The position numbers were made by a program, and so were the translations under genes. From positions 1-64,000 of the forward strand of contig JAFUTY010000023.1 in NCBI GenBank assembly GCA_017484005.1: DNA of 64,000 nucleotides. The letters run 5' to 3'. The notes beneath the pieces are model-generated. The model had not been told where the DNA came from and made no database searches. It saw nothing but the letters and a program-made list of their open reading frames with translations. This DNA is from Selenomonadaceae bacterium (GTDB taxonomy: Bacteria > Bacillota > Negativicutes > Selenomonadales > Selenomonadaceae). Below, piece by piece: positions 1 to 8,503 of the stretch. The stretch's first letter is position 1. Every line of letters starts with the position of its first letter.

Positions 1-46
1 ACTGAAAATCCCCGTGTCAGTGGTTCGATTCCGCTCTGAGGCACCA
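1..46 (+). tRNA. tRNA-Phe (GAA), 5' end outside window
   Basis: Only the anticodon loop onwards is present. The loop CTGAAAA gives anticodon GAA, the TTCGATT T-loop follows, and the 3' end carries an encoded CCA. It is the first visible member of a six-tRNA cluster. Confidence 0.9.
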
Positions 47-64
47 TCTCTAAACTCTCCAATC

Positions 65-140
65 GCTGGTGTAGCTCAATTGGCAGAGCAGCTGACTTGT
101 AATCAGCAGGTTGGGGGTTCAATTCCTCTCGCCAGCTCCA
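65..140 (+). tRNA. tRNA-Thr (TGT)
   Basis: A complete cloverleaf with acceptor GCTGGTG pairing to CGCCAGC. The anticodon arm is GCTGA-CTTGTAA-TCAGC (anticodon TGT) and CCA is encoded. Confidence 0.95.
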
Positions 141-144
141 TTTT

Positions 145-218
145 GCGGGTGTAGCTCAATGGTAGAGCCCTAGCCTTCCAAGCTAGTCACGTGGGTTCGA
201 TTCCCATCACCCGCTCCA
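145..218 (+). tRNA. tRNA-Gly (TCC)
   Basis: Acceptor GCGGGTG pairs with CACCCGC. The anticodon loop CTTCCAA gives TCC, and CCA is encoded. It lies four bases after tRNA-Thr, so the genes are probably co-transcribed. Confidence 0.95.
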
Positions 219-229
219 TTGCTTATTTC

Positions 230-313
230 GCCGGGGTGGCGGAACTGGCAGACGCAAGGGACTTAAAATCCCTCGAGGTTATACTCGTACCGGTTCGATT
301 CCGGTCCTCGGCA
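230..313 (+). tRNA. tRNA-Leu (TAA), CCA not encoded
   Basis: A class II tRNA with a long variable arm. Acceptor GCCGGGG pairs with CCTCGGC and the loop CTTAAAA gives anticodon TAA. The discriminator A is followed by TAT rather than CCA, unlike every other tRNA in the window, so CCA must be added after transcription. Confidence 0.93.
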
Positions 314-319
314 TATCCA

Positions 320-403
320 GCGGCAGTGGCGGAATGGCAGACGCGCTAGCTTCAGGCGCTAGTGGGGCAACTCGTGGAGGTTCAAGTCCTCTCTGCCGCA
401 CCA
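320..403 (+). tRNA. tRNA-Leu (CAG)
   Basis: A class II tRNA with anticodon arm CTAGC-TTCAGGC-GCTAG (anticodon CAG). Acceptor GCGGCAG pairs with CTGCCGC and CCA is encoded. Confidence 0.93.
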
Positions 404-439
404 TTTGCTCAGTTCCCTCTTTCATTTTAAAATCATCAC

Positions 440-526
440 GCGGTTGTGGTGGAATTGGCAGACACGCTACTTTGAGGGGGTAGTGCTCGTTTGGGCGTAT
501 GAGTTCAAGTCTCATCAACCGCACCA
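440..526 (+). tRNA. tRNA-Leu (GAG)
   Basis: A class II tRNA with anticodon arm CTACT-TTGAGGG-GGTAG (anticodon GAG). Acceptor GCGGTTG pairs with CAACCGC and CCA is encoded. It is the last gene of the cluster and a terminator follows 14 bases later. Confidence 0.93.
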
Positions 527-540
527 ATTTTGAAAGACAG

Positions 541-573
541 ATACCGGTCGGCGAACGTCGATCGGTATTTTTA
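541..573 (+). terminator. Terminator of the tRNA cluster
   Basis: A ten-base-pair stem (ATACCGGTCG with CGATCGGTAT, one G-T pair) is followed by TTTTTATTTCCG, the downstream end shared by many terminators in this window. Confidence 0.85.
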
Positions 574-599
574 TTTCCGAATCTTTACTATATCGGCGT

Positions 600-605
600 T
601 ATAAT
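600..605 (+). promoter_or_regulatory. Possible -10 box for the glycosyltransferase operon
   Basis: A perfect TATAAT lies 38 bases before the TTG start at 644, just after the tRNA terminator. I see no convincing -35 box at normal spacing. Confidence 0.45.
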
Positions 606-643
606 CTAGAATCTGCATAAAACAGGAAGAGGAGATTGATCAA

Positions 644-2368
644 TTGAACAAGATTGCAGTTGTGATGATGGTCAAAAACGAAATAGATGTTATCGAAAGT
701 TGCGTGCGACATGCGGCGACTTATGCAGATGACATTCTTATCTGCGATCACATGAGCACTGACGGAACTCTTGAAGTTCTCAAATCGCTGAAAGATGAAG
801 GTCTTCCAATTGAAATTTCAAGATGCTTTGATACTAAACAAGATCAACAATCAGTGACGACAAATTTGGTGCATGAAAGCATTAGACGTGGGGCAAATAT
901 CATTCTTCCAACGGATGCAGATGAATTTTTAATAATGGTTGGAGGCAAGGATTCTAAAGATCTTCGAACGTTTTTGCAGAATCTCGATCCAAATCAGGTT
1001 TACGAAATTCATTGGACTCAATGCGAATTTATCGATGCGGAAAAAGATCAAGAACAATTCACACTGGATCGCCCTGCATTGAAATCATTGCCAAAAGCTC
1101 CTAGTCTTTGGAGATCAAAAGCAGTTATCGGAAGCGGAGCATGGCAAAATTTTAAACTCAGAACGCAAAGAGGAAATCATTTCACAGAATATTTAGATGG
1201 GAAAGCCTTTGATAAATACATTCGAATCTATGAAATCGAGAATTTTCATTATAGATATCGGAGCAATGGACAATGGTTGTCAAAGGATCTTTGCAAATTT
1301 CTCGCACGCATTCTCAATGAAACTATGTATGGAGACATGGGCGCGAAAATCATGTTGAACAATGTCAAAAATTTCCTCTCACAGGATAATTTTGAATTGG
1401 CAGATATCGAGCCATTACCGAATATGTTGCCACCAACATCTTCAGATTTGGATCTTGCGCCGTATAGAAATACATGTCATTTAAAATATTCTCATGGCGG
1501 AGGAGTCGATCCTCTGAAAAATGTTTTCCGATATGCGATTGCTATTGCTATCGACAGCAAATTAAAAGATGTTTTCGCTTTGAAATGGACTGTGCGAATT
1601 TTTGTTTTCCATGAAGGCGATGCAAACAAAACGAATCGATCTATCGAAAGCGCGATCAATCAAAGTTATCCATTTATAAAAGTTCATGTTGTTTTGTTGA
1701 CTATGGAAAATGCCGATAAACTTAATCTCAATGAAAAAATGGCAATTGTTGAATCGAAAAATTTTGCCAAAGTTGTTATGAGATCTAGCGGAGATTTTGT
1801 TCAATTTGTCGTTCCAGGCGATATTCTGATGCGTGATAGAATTACTGATATGATTCAAATGTTTTTCACTGATAAAAATTATCACGCATGTTTTTCTGAG
1901 GCGGTTTATCCGAACAGTACTCAAGATTTGCCCAACTTTTTGAATGTGAAATATGATCCTAAATTTCCAGGTGGACGTTTCTACAGATTTAGACAAACCA
2001 AAGGAATGGATTTTTTCAAAGATATGTTGAAGACGGGACAAATCTTGAGATCAGGTGTCACTCGAGCTCTTTTCAAACAGGAATGTTTTAAAAATGAAGA
2101 TTTGTTGCAAGCTTGGGTGACTTATGGAGATATTCGAGCTCGACAGTTGATACTTTGGAATGCTGTTGTCGTGCCAGCGTTTACTTTTGTCAATGATCCG
2201 ATGATTGAATCAGACGACGTGGATTGGTCGCGAAAACAATTGATCATTTTTCTGCAGATCTGGAATATGGCTGTGGAAGATGCTCAAAAAGCTAAATTTC
2301 TATCCAATGATGATTACAAGAATGCAAAGAAAGGAATCAAGGAATGGCAAACAAGGTTATCGCAATAA
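644..2368 (+). CDS. Glycosyltransferase family 2-like protein with a second GT-A-like domain
   Basis: This 574-residue protein starts at TTG behind AGGAAGAGGAGATTGATC. Residues 1 to about 290 resemble a family 2 glycosyltransferase: a VVMMVKNE opening, CDHMSTDGT, and a DxD-type motif DADEF at 91-95 that would bind the metal and nucleotide sugar. From about residue 316 a second domain begins (VRIFVFHEGDA) that resembles a GT-A fold but shows no DxD. No signal peptide or membrane segment is visible, so it probably acts in the cytoplasm. The next gene is a paralogue with both domains and overlaps its end by 25 bases. Its place in the cluster suggests glycan or protein glycosylation. The sugar and acceptor cannot be inferred. 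Confidence 0.75.
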   Translation: MNKIAVVMMVKNEIDVIESCVRHAATYADDILICDHMSTDGTLEVLKSLKDEGLPIEISRCFDTKQDQQSVTTNLVHESIRRGANIILPTDADEFLIMVGGKDSKDLRTFLQNLDPNQVYEIHWTQCEFIDAEKDQEQFTLDRPALKSLPKAPSLWRSKAVIGSGAWQNFKLRTQRGNHFTEYLDGKAFDKYIRIYEIENFHYRYRSNGQWLSKDLCKFLARILNETMYGDMGAKIMLNNVKNFLSQDNFELADIEPLPNMLPPTSSDLDLAPYRNTCHLKYSHGGGVDPLKNVFRYAIAIAIDSKLKDVFALKWTVRIFVFHEGDANKTNRSIESAINQSYPFIKVHVVLLTMENADKLNLNEKMAIVESKNFAKVVMRSSGDFVQFVVPGDILMRDRITDMIQMFFTDKNYHACFSEAVYPNSTQDLPNFLNVKYDPKFPGGRFYRFRQTKGMDFFKDMLKTGQILRSGVTRALFKQECFKNEDLLQAWVTYGDIRARQLILWNAVVVPAFTFVNDPMIESDDVDWSRKQLIIFLQIWNMAVEDAQKAKFLSNDDYKNAKKGIKEWQTRLSQ

Positions 2369-4131
2369 CAAGCGTCAAAAATGATGCTGATATCGTTGAA
2401 AGTACAATTCGCCATGCGCTTCAATTCGCGGACGAAGTTTTTGTGCAGGATCAAGCAAGCATCGATGATACTCCCAAAATTCTCAAATCTCTTTGTGATG
2501 AAAAATTGCCTATCAAAATTGTCGATAAGGATATTGATGGGCTGATCAAAGACGCGATCAATTCTCAAGGCAAAATCATTATCCCGATGCAGGCGAATGA
2601 ATTTCTGATCGAGGCAAATAAAAAGGGAGCTGCTGAACTCAAAAAATTTCTCCAAAATTTGAATCCAAATCAGATTTATTGTGTCACGCGGACTCAATGT
2701 CGTTTTGCTGAACCTGATAAAGATCAAGATCGATTTGCGCTCGCTAGATCTGTAATTCATTCCAAAAATATGAATTCAAATTCGCAAATGTTGATCATCG
2801 GCGCAGATGCATGGAAAGATCTCAACTTCTCCAAAGCGATGCAGTTGAAAAGTCATATTTTTATACTCGGATTATATTCGTTCTATTTTGATGAACGAAG
2901 TGCATTGCAGAAAAAATTCCACGATTTCGTTTCTCAAATTGAGCGCGAGATGATGAATAAAAATCAGCCTGCCGCGGCGAATTCTGAATCAAAGGATATC
3001 AGCGATCCAATTTCTGCAGATGCGGAACTTGCATGCTATCGTGAAGAATGTCAGTTGAAATACACGCCGAAAGCTGTAGATCTTTTGCAGAATGTTTTTC
3101 AATTTGCATTATCTGTGGCACGTTCAAAGAAAGTAGAATCGACTCCAGCACCGAAACCAGCGCCATCTCCAGCACCAAAACCTGCACCGGCTCCAGCATC
3201 AAAACCTGCACCGGCTCCAGCACCGAAACCTGCACCGGCTCCAGCACCGAAACCTGCACCGGCTCCAGCACCAAAACCAGCACCGGCTCCAGCACCAAAA
3301 CCAGCACCGGCTCCGGCACCGAAACCTGCACCAGAGCCTCCTAAAGTTGTAAGAGTTTTTGTTTTGCATACGGGAGATGCTACAAAGACTGTTAAATCAA
3401 TCGATTCCGTGCGTGCTCAAAATTATCCACATAAAGAAATTTCGGTGGTTATGCTAAATTTGAGTGGCATAGAATCAGTCTTTGATGCGGAAAAGAAATC
3501 GCTCGCTGAATTGAAATTTATCGATTTCGAAAGTTGCGCGAAAGTTTTCGAAAAAGGAAAGGATTTCGTTCAATTCGTTACGGCAGGAGATATATTGAAA
3601 CCGAATCGCCTGTCTAGAATGATTGAGCTTTCCAATGAACATAAGGATTGTGACGTTCTATTTTCCGAGTCAACGATTCCAGAAAAGAATTTCCTTGCCG
3701 ATTATCTAAAAATTGTTTACACGAAAAAAGCTGGGCAAAAAATCGGTGTTGCATCTTGCTCAGGAATTGAATTTTTCACCAAAATCCTCGAAACTGGATT
3801 TGCAGTTCCAGCCGGAGTAACTCGCGCTTTCTTCAAACAAAACTTCTTTAACGGACAAAAATGGATCGATGCTTGGCTTGTGAATCGAAACGCTGAATCG
3901 CGTCAAATGGTGCTATGGAATGCAATGCTCAATTCAAAACTCCAATTTTTCGATGAAATTCTTGTCGAAAGTGGTGCGGAAGATTGGTCGATTGCAAATT
4001 TGAACGCATATTTAAGTCTTTGGATCAATCAGTTGAATCATTTCAAAAACACACATTTCCTTGCTGAATCACAATTTGAAAAAGGACGACAAAAATTCGA
4101 TTCGGTAATTGCAAAGGCGAAAAAGAGATAA
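2344..4131 (+). CDS. Paralogous glycosyltransferase-like protein with Pro-Ala-Lys repeat linker
   Basis: This 595-residue protein is related to its upstream neighbour along both halves and starts at ATG inside that gene's 3' end. In the N-terminal domain the position of DADEF is occupied by QANEF (83-87), so the metal-binding aspartates are missing and this domain may be inactive. Residues 268-331 are eight copies of PAPKPAPA-like octapeptides, absent from the paralogue. They should form a stiff extended linker to the C-terminal GT-A-like domain, which starts near residue 335 (VRVFVLHTGDA). It may be a scaffold or regulatory partner of the first protein. That role is inference. Confidence 0.7.
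   Translation: MANKVIAITSVKNDADIVESTIRHALQFADEVFVQDQASIDDTPKILKSLCDEKLPIKIVDKDIDGLIKDAINSQGKIIIPMQANEFLIEANKKGAAELKKFLQNLNPNQIYCVTRTQCRFAEPDKDQDRFALARSVIHSKNMNSNSQMLIIGADAWKDLNFSKAMQLKSHIFILGLYSFYFDERSALQKKFHDFVSQIEREMMNKNQPAAANSESKDISDPISADAELACYREECQLKYTPKAVDLLQNVFQFALSVARSKKVESTPAPKPAPSPAPKPAPAPASKPAPAPAPKPAPAPAPKPAPAPAPKPAPAPAPKPAPAPAPKPAPEPPKVVRVFVLHTGDATKTVKSIDSVRAQNYPHKEISVVMLNLSGIESVFDAEKKSLAELKFIDFESCAKVFEKGKDFVQFVTAGDILKPNRLSRMIELSNEHKDCDVLFSESTIPEKNFLADYLKIVYTKKAGQKIGVASCSGIEFFTKILETGFAVPAGVTRAFFKQNFFNGQKWIDAWLVNRNAESRQMVLWNAMLNSKLQFFDEILVESGAEDWSIANLNAYLSLWINQLNHFKNTHFLAESQFEKGRQKFDSVIAKAKKR
3145..3336 (+). repeat. 24-bp tandem repeat, eight copies, coding for PAPKPAPA
   Basis: Eight in-frame 24-base units (CCAGCACCAAAACCTGCACC plus GGCT and close variants) encode proline-alanine-lysine octapeptides. 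Several central units differ by only one or two third-position changes, which points to recent expansion. Gain or loss of a unit would change linker length without breaking the frame. Confidence 0.95.
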
Positions 4132-4212
4132 AATCAAAAATCCGGTACAGTTGCAGGAAAAATATTCCAAATCGCAAAAAGATCCCGAGGGACTAAAAGG
4201 AGAGTGTATTTT

Positions 4213-6717
4213 TTGGGCAAAGATAAGAATGAAATTGAATCGCTGAACGGAACAATCAAATGGAACATTCGTGAAATATCAAAGTATGATCAATCGCGAG
4301 ATGCTGATGCGGAAATATCGGAAGTGCTTAAACTTTCAATCGATGAAAAACGAGATCTTTTAATTAAACTTCGACAGGAATTATCGGATCTCAGAAATCA
4401 ACAACTCGTTTTAATCGGCGGAAACACTTTCATGACTCTCGAAGAATTGCGCGAAAAAGTTAAATGGAATATTCGCGAAGTCGGTAAAATTGATTCCGAT
4501 TTTTCCGTCGATAAAGAGATGAAAGCGATATCCAAAATGACTCCACCTCAATTGGCAAAACGATTGATTGAACTTCGTCAAATCCGCGATCCTAAATCGA
4601 CTATTCCAATTTCAGAGCAACCAAAACCTGATAAGGAATTGGATAAGTCACTTCCGTATTTCATGCGTGGAATGACTTCGAGACTCTCTGCAGATGAGCT
4701 ATTCAAAATTTTATCGCAATATGACGTGATTTCATTCGATATTTTCGACACAGTGTTACTTCGAAAAGTTGAATTTCCAGATGATGTATTTCAAATAATG
4801 TCTGTCGAAATGGGACACAATGATTTTAAAAGTGTAAGAAAATCGGCGGAAAATGATGCTCGCGATGCTAAGGAAAAATCGGAAGGAACGCGCGAAGTCA
4901 ACATCGATGAAATTTATGAAATCCTCGAAAAGAATTTTGGAATCGATCCGAAATGGAAAGATCGCGAGATCGAATTGGAATTGTCACTGTGCGAAGCGAA
5001 TCCAGTGATTCTTGACGTCTATAATCGACTCAAAAACATGGGCAAAACTCTAGTCTTCATGTCTGATATGTATTTGAAACGTGAGACTCTCGATGCGATG
5101 CTCAAAAAGATCGGTTATTCAGGCTATGAAAAGATCTTTTTGTCAAATGAATATGGAACGCGGAAGGGCGAAGGAACTCTTCAGCCGGAATTGGTGAATG
5201 CATATCCGGATAAATTCATCGTTCATGTTGGAGATAATTGGAGTGCCGACGTTGTCAAAACTGCAGAATGTGGAATTTCGACGTTATATTGGGCAGCACC
5301 ACGTCTAGCATTTCGCGAAAATAATTTGGAATCGATCGCTGGAAATTTCTATCGCGGCTTGATGAATAATCGATTGGCTAGCGGGAATTTTGTCGATGAA
5401 AACATATATTTCACGCATGGCTGGCGAGTCGGTGGAATATTGACAGCAGGATTTTGTCAATTCGTCGATCAACTTGCTAAGTCTCAAAACGCTGAAAAGA
5501 TTCTATTTTGCGCTCGAGATTGCGATGTCATTTTCAAAGCATATCGACAATTTTGGAATGATATTCCGAGTGAGTATATCCAGATTTCGAGATATGCAAT
5601 ATTCGAGGCGACTTCCGATCGATATCTTTACGATTTTCTGAATCGAACGGTATTGCGAGCAATGGATGAATATCGAAACACAAAACCATTGCGTGAAATT
5701 TTGCAGGATACTGGATTTGGATATCTAGTTGATGATTTGGAATCGTTCGATTTGGAGCAATTTGCATTTCCACAAGCAGTTTTCGATTGCAAAAAGAGAT
5801 TGCGTGAATTTTTGTTTGCAAATGCAGACAAGATTCGCGAGCATTGTCAATCGCGAGTCGATGCAGCGCGGAAATATTTCATCGATAAAATTGGTGACGC
5901 GCGAAATATTCTTGTTGTCGATATCGGTTGGAGCGGAACATGTATCACGGCACTGAAATATTTCCTCGAGACGCAATTTCCAAATGAGGATTTTCAAGTC
6001 AGAGGAGCACTTTTGGCGACAAGTCGAAATCGTCCGCTAATCAATAGTTTGGAGGATGAAACTCTCAAATCGTATGTCTATTCTCCATTTCACGATCTGG
6101 ATATCGGGCGATTCATTGTTCCAGCAGGAAAAACGACAATCAAGGATTTGGATATTCTGCATATGCCGCTCGAATATTTATTCACATCGTCAGAGGCGTC
6201 ACTGTTGTCGTATGAGTTGGATAAAAATGGTGAAATTCAATTCATTCGAACTCCACGATCGCCGAAAAATGTTGATCAAATTGAATCGATGCAGGATGGA
6301 ATTCTAAAATTTTTGGAGGAGTTCTGCGAAAATCTGAAATGTGCAGATCTGAATTTGCAAGAGATCACAATATCTCCATATCTAGCATTTCATCCGCTGA
6401 TGGAAACGATCAAGCACAAGGAGTATATCAAATCGATCTATAAAGATTTTCCGTATGACAATTTTACTTCCGCTTTCGAGAGTCAAACACAGAGATTTGG
6501 CGCGATTCTCGGGGGGGGGGGGATTTGGATTCAGATCAAGAGATCGATCCCTCAAAAAGAATCCTCTTTGTATCGCCGGAACTCATCTACGTTGGAGCTC
6601 CGCGATCTCTACTCCGTATCTGCAAAGTCGCACGCGATCTTGGTTATTATCCATATGTCTGGAGTGCAAAACCGGGCGCATTTCAACAGGAATTCGAGAT
6701 CGAAAATATTCCTGTAG
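4213..6717 (+). CDS. HAD-like protein of a glycan locus, frame broken at a G12 tract
   Basis: I place the start at TTG 4213 because AAAGGAG lies at the right distance, while GTG 4204 sits on top of it. Two helical repeats at the N-terminus share the core KWNIRE (near residues 15 and 85). A HAD phosphatase-like domain follows, with FDIFDT near 175-182, MSDMYL and VGDNWSAD. A second conserved region begins near residue 429 (ILFCARDCDVIF). The natural frame runs 766 codons to the G12 tract. Then about 64 residues follow that look like out-of-frame translation of the next gene, up to a stop at 6717. One more G, or two fewer, would fuse it to the downstream glycosyltransferase as a protein of about 1,398 residues. 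The substrate is unknown. Confidence 0.7.
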   Translation: MGKDKNEIESLNGTIKWNIREISKYDQSRDADAEISEVLKLSIDEKRDLLIKLRQELSDLRNQQLVLIGGNTFMTLEELREKVKWNIREVGKIDSDFSVDKEMKAISKMTPPQLAKRLIELRQIRDPKSTIPISEQPKPDKELDKSLPYFMRGMTSRLSADELFKILSQYDVISFDIFDTVLLRKVEFPDDVFQIMSVEMGHNDFKSVRKSAENDARDAKEKSEGTREVNIDEIYEILEKNFGIDPKWKDREIELELSLCEANPVILDVYNRLKNMGKTLVFMSDMYLKRETLDAMLKKIGYSGYEKIFLSNEYGTRKGEGTLQPELVNAYPDKFIVHVGDNWSADVVKTAECGISTLYWAAPRLAFRENNLESIAGNFYRGLMNNRLASGNFVDENIYFTHGWRVGGILTAGFCQFVDQLAKSQNAEKILFCARDCDVIFKAYRQFWNDIPSEYIQISRYAIFEATSDRYLYDFLNRTVLRAMDEYRNTKPLREILQDTGFGYLVDDLESFDLEQFAFPQAVFDCKKRLREFLFANADKIREHCQSRVDAARKYFIDKIGDARNILVVDIGWSGTCITALKYFLETQFPNEDFQVRGALLATSRNRPLINSLEDETLKSYVYSPFHDLDIGRFIVPAGKTTIKDLDILHMPLEYLFTSSEASLLSYELDKNGEIQFIRTPRSPKNVDQIESMQDGILKFLEEFCENLKCADLNLQEITISPYLAFHPLMETIKHKEYIKSIYKDFPYDNFTSAFESQTQRFGAILGGGGIWIQIKRSIPQKESSLYRRNSSTLELRDLYSVSAKSHAILVIIHMSGVQNRAHFNRNSRSKIFL
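6511..6522 (+). repeat. G12 homopolymer, probable phase-variation tract
   Basis: Twelve consecutive G residues lie within coding sequence. Upstream the frame is open for 766 codons, and downstream the conserved frame of the glycosyltransferase is offset. Thirteen or ten G residues would read through as GGGG or GGG then DLDSDQEIDP. Long poly-G tracts are a classical substrate for slipped-strand mispairing. Confidence 0.9.
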
Positions 6718-8408
6718 CGATTGTCACGGAAAAGGATCTCGAAAAACAAGAAATCAAAGAATGGGCAAAACGATTCTCCATGGCGGTATGCAATACTATC
6801 GTGACGGATAAATTTGTTCGATTTTTGGAGAAATTGATTCCTGTCGCATGGTATATTCGTGAGGCAACAAATATTCCCGATTTCTGTCGCCGGAATCCAG
6901 AACGTCTAGACGCATTGCGAGACAGCAAAAATCTAGTCTGTGTGAGTCAATATGCAGCCGAGGCAATTTCAAAATTTGCAAAATATCCTCCGCGAGTCAT
7001 TCACAATTGTATAGAAGACGAGTCGAACATGGCAATTCCATATGTGCCTAGCAAGAATGACAAGATTCGATTTGTACAATTCGGAACGATTGAACGTCGC
7101 AAGGGCTATGATATTTTGATTGAAGCATATTTATCGATGCCGGAGAAATATCGCGCGAAATCTGAAATTCATTTTGCGGGAGGATTTATCAACAGCGGGA
7201 CTGCATTTGCATCTCAACTGTTTCGTCGAATCAAAAACGAATCGAGCATTCATTACCATGGAATAATTCGTGGCGAAGAAAATAAAATTCAAACTCTATC
7301 GCAAATGGATGTTGTTGTCGTTGCATCGAGAGACGAATCATGTTCTCTCGTAGCATTGGAAGGCGCAATGTTATCAAAGCCGTTGATTGTCACTGAAAAC
7401 GTCGGCGCGAAATACATGATCAAAAATGGCAATGGAAAGATCGTCAAAACTGCAGACGTTGATTCACTTCGTGGCGCGATGATGTATATGATTGACAATC
7501 GCAAAAAGCTCGAATCTATGGGAATTCAATCTCGAAAAAATTATGAATTAATGGCGAGCATGGATTCGCATAAACGAGAATTGGCAGGATTATTCGGAAG
7601 TAAAAAATCCGATGTCATAATATCTCTCACGACGTATCAAGCGCGAATCAAAATTGTATCTCAGACGATAAAATCGCTCCTTGATCAAACTGTGATGCCT
7701 GAAAAGATTCTATTATGGCTTTCAGAAGAGAATTTTCCGAGAAAAGAGTCTGAATTGCCTCAAGAATTACTCGATCTTCAAGAAAATCCAAAATTCGAGA
7801 TTCGATTCGTCCCTGAAGATCTAGGATGTCACAAGAAATATTTCTATACGATGCAAGAATATCCGAAAAATCCAGTTATTGTTGTCGATGATGATGCAAT
7901 TTATGATAAAAAGCTCGTCGAGATGTTGCTTGAGAGTTATAAAACCTATCCAAATAGTATTTCTTGCATGCGTTCCAATCGAATAATGTTCAAGGAGAAT
8001 GGCGAAGTTCGAAGTTATCAGAGTTGGCGATTTGACGATCGAAGTGTGCTAGATCAGCCGTCATATTCATTGTTGCCGGTAGGAGTTGGAGGAGTGTTGT
8101 ATCCTCCCCATTCGATACCGCCCGATGCATTCGATGCGCAAGCGATTATGGGATTTTGTCCGATGGCAGATGATTTGTGGCTGAAATTATGGTCAATGCA
8201 AAATGGATATTCAGCAGTTCGTCCGAAGGATTTTTGCGAGTATAAGGAAATCAAAGGCTCGCAAGAAACTGCGCTCCATAAACAGAACGTCCATAAAAAT
8301 CAGAACGATGTTGCGTTGAAAAACACATTGGAGTATCTCGATGAAATATTTGGCGATGGAACGAGCAAAAAATTACTCGATTTAATGCGGTGTGAATATT
8401 TCATGTAA
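6525..8408 (+). CDS. Two-domain glycosyltransferase (GT-B then GT-A), frame depends on the G tract
   Basis: The open frame could start at TTG 6525, but the only sequence upstream is the poly-G tract, so independent translation is doubtful. Normal expression probably needs in-frame fusion to the preceding HAD-like protein. Residues 10 to about 360 look like a GT4-type GT-B enzyme: VSPELIYVGAPRSL, FGTIERRKGYDILIEAY, and the E-x7-E motif ESCSLVALE. A second domain from about residue 364 (ISLTTYQARI) has a DDD metal site in VVDDDA near 452 and MADDLWLKLW near the end. The protein is predicted to act in the cytoplasm on a surface glycan. The donor sugars are unknown. Confidence 0.75.
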   Translation: MDSDQEIDPSKRILFVSPELIYVGAPRSLLRICKVARDLGYYPYVWSAKPGAFQQEFEIENIPVAIVTEKDLEKQEIKEWAKRFSMAVCNTIVTDKFVRFLEKLIPVAWYIREATNIPDFCRRNPERLDALRDSKNLVCVSQYAAEAISKFAKYPPRVIHNCIEDESNMAIPYVPSKNDKIRFVQFGTIERRKGYDILIEAYLSMPEKYRAKSEIHFAGGFINSGTAFASQLFRRIKNESSIHYHGIIRGEENKIQTLSQMDVVVVASRDESCSLVALEGAMLSKPLIVTENVGAKYMIKNGNGKIVKTADVDSLRGAMMYMIDNRKKLESMGIQSRKNYELMASMDSHKRELAGLFGSKKSDVIISLTTYQARIKIVSQTIKSLLDQTVMPEKILLWLSEENFPRKESELPQELLDLQENPKFEIRFVPEDLGCHKKYFYTMQEYPKNPVIVVDDDAIYDKKLVEMLLESYKTYPNSISCMRSNRIMFKENGEVRSYQSWRFDDRSVLDQPSYSLLPVGVGGVLYPPHSIPPDAFDAQAIMGFCPMADDLWLKLWSMQNGYSAVRPKDFCEYKEIKGSQETALHKQNVHKNQNDVALKNTLEYLDEIFGDGTSKKLLDLMRCEYFM

Positions 8409-8445
8409 ATCCATAGCAGGAAGAAATTTTTCAAGCGCGAAAAAA

Positions 8446-8484
8446 ACTCCCGAGGATCGAAAAGATCTTCGGGAGTCTTTTTTA
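8446..8484 (+). terminator. Terminator of the glycosyltransferase locus
   Basis: The stem ACTCCCGAGGATC pairs with GATCTTCGGGAGT around loop GAAAA. A TTTTTT run and the recurrent GTTCGG end follow. Confidence 0.9.
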
Positions 8485-8503
8485 GTTCGGGAGGAGAATT
8501 TTG

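Noticed and set aside
2999-3344. Open frames opposite and beside the proline-rich repeat
   Set aside because: They are repeat translations in other frames (valine-glutamate-leucine-rich or serine-threonine-rich) and arise from the 24-base periodicity, not from genes.
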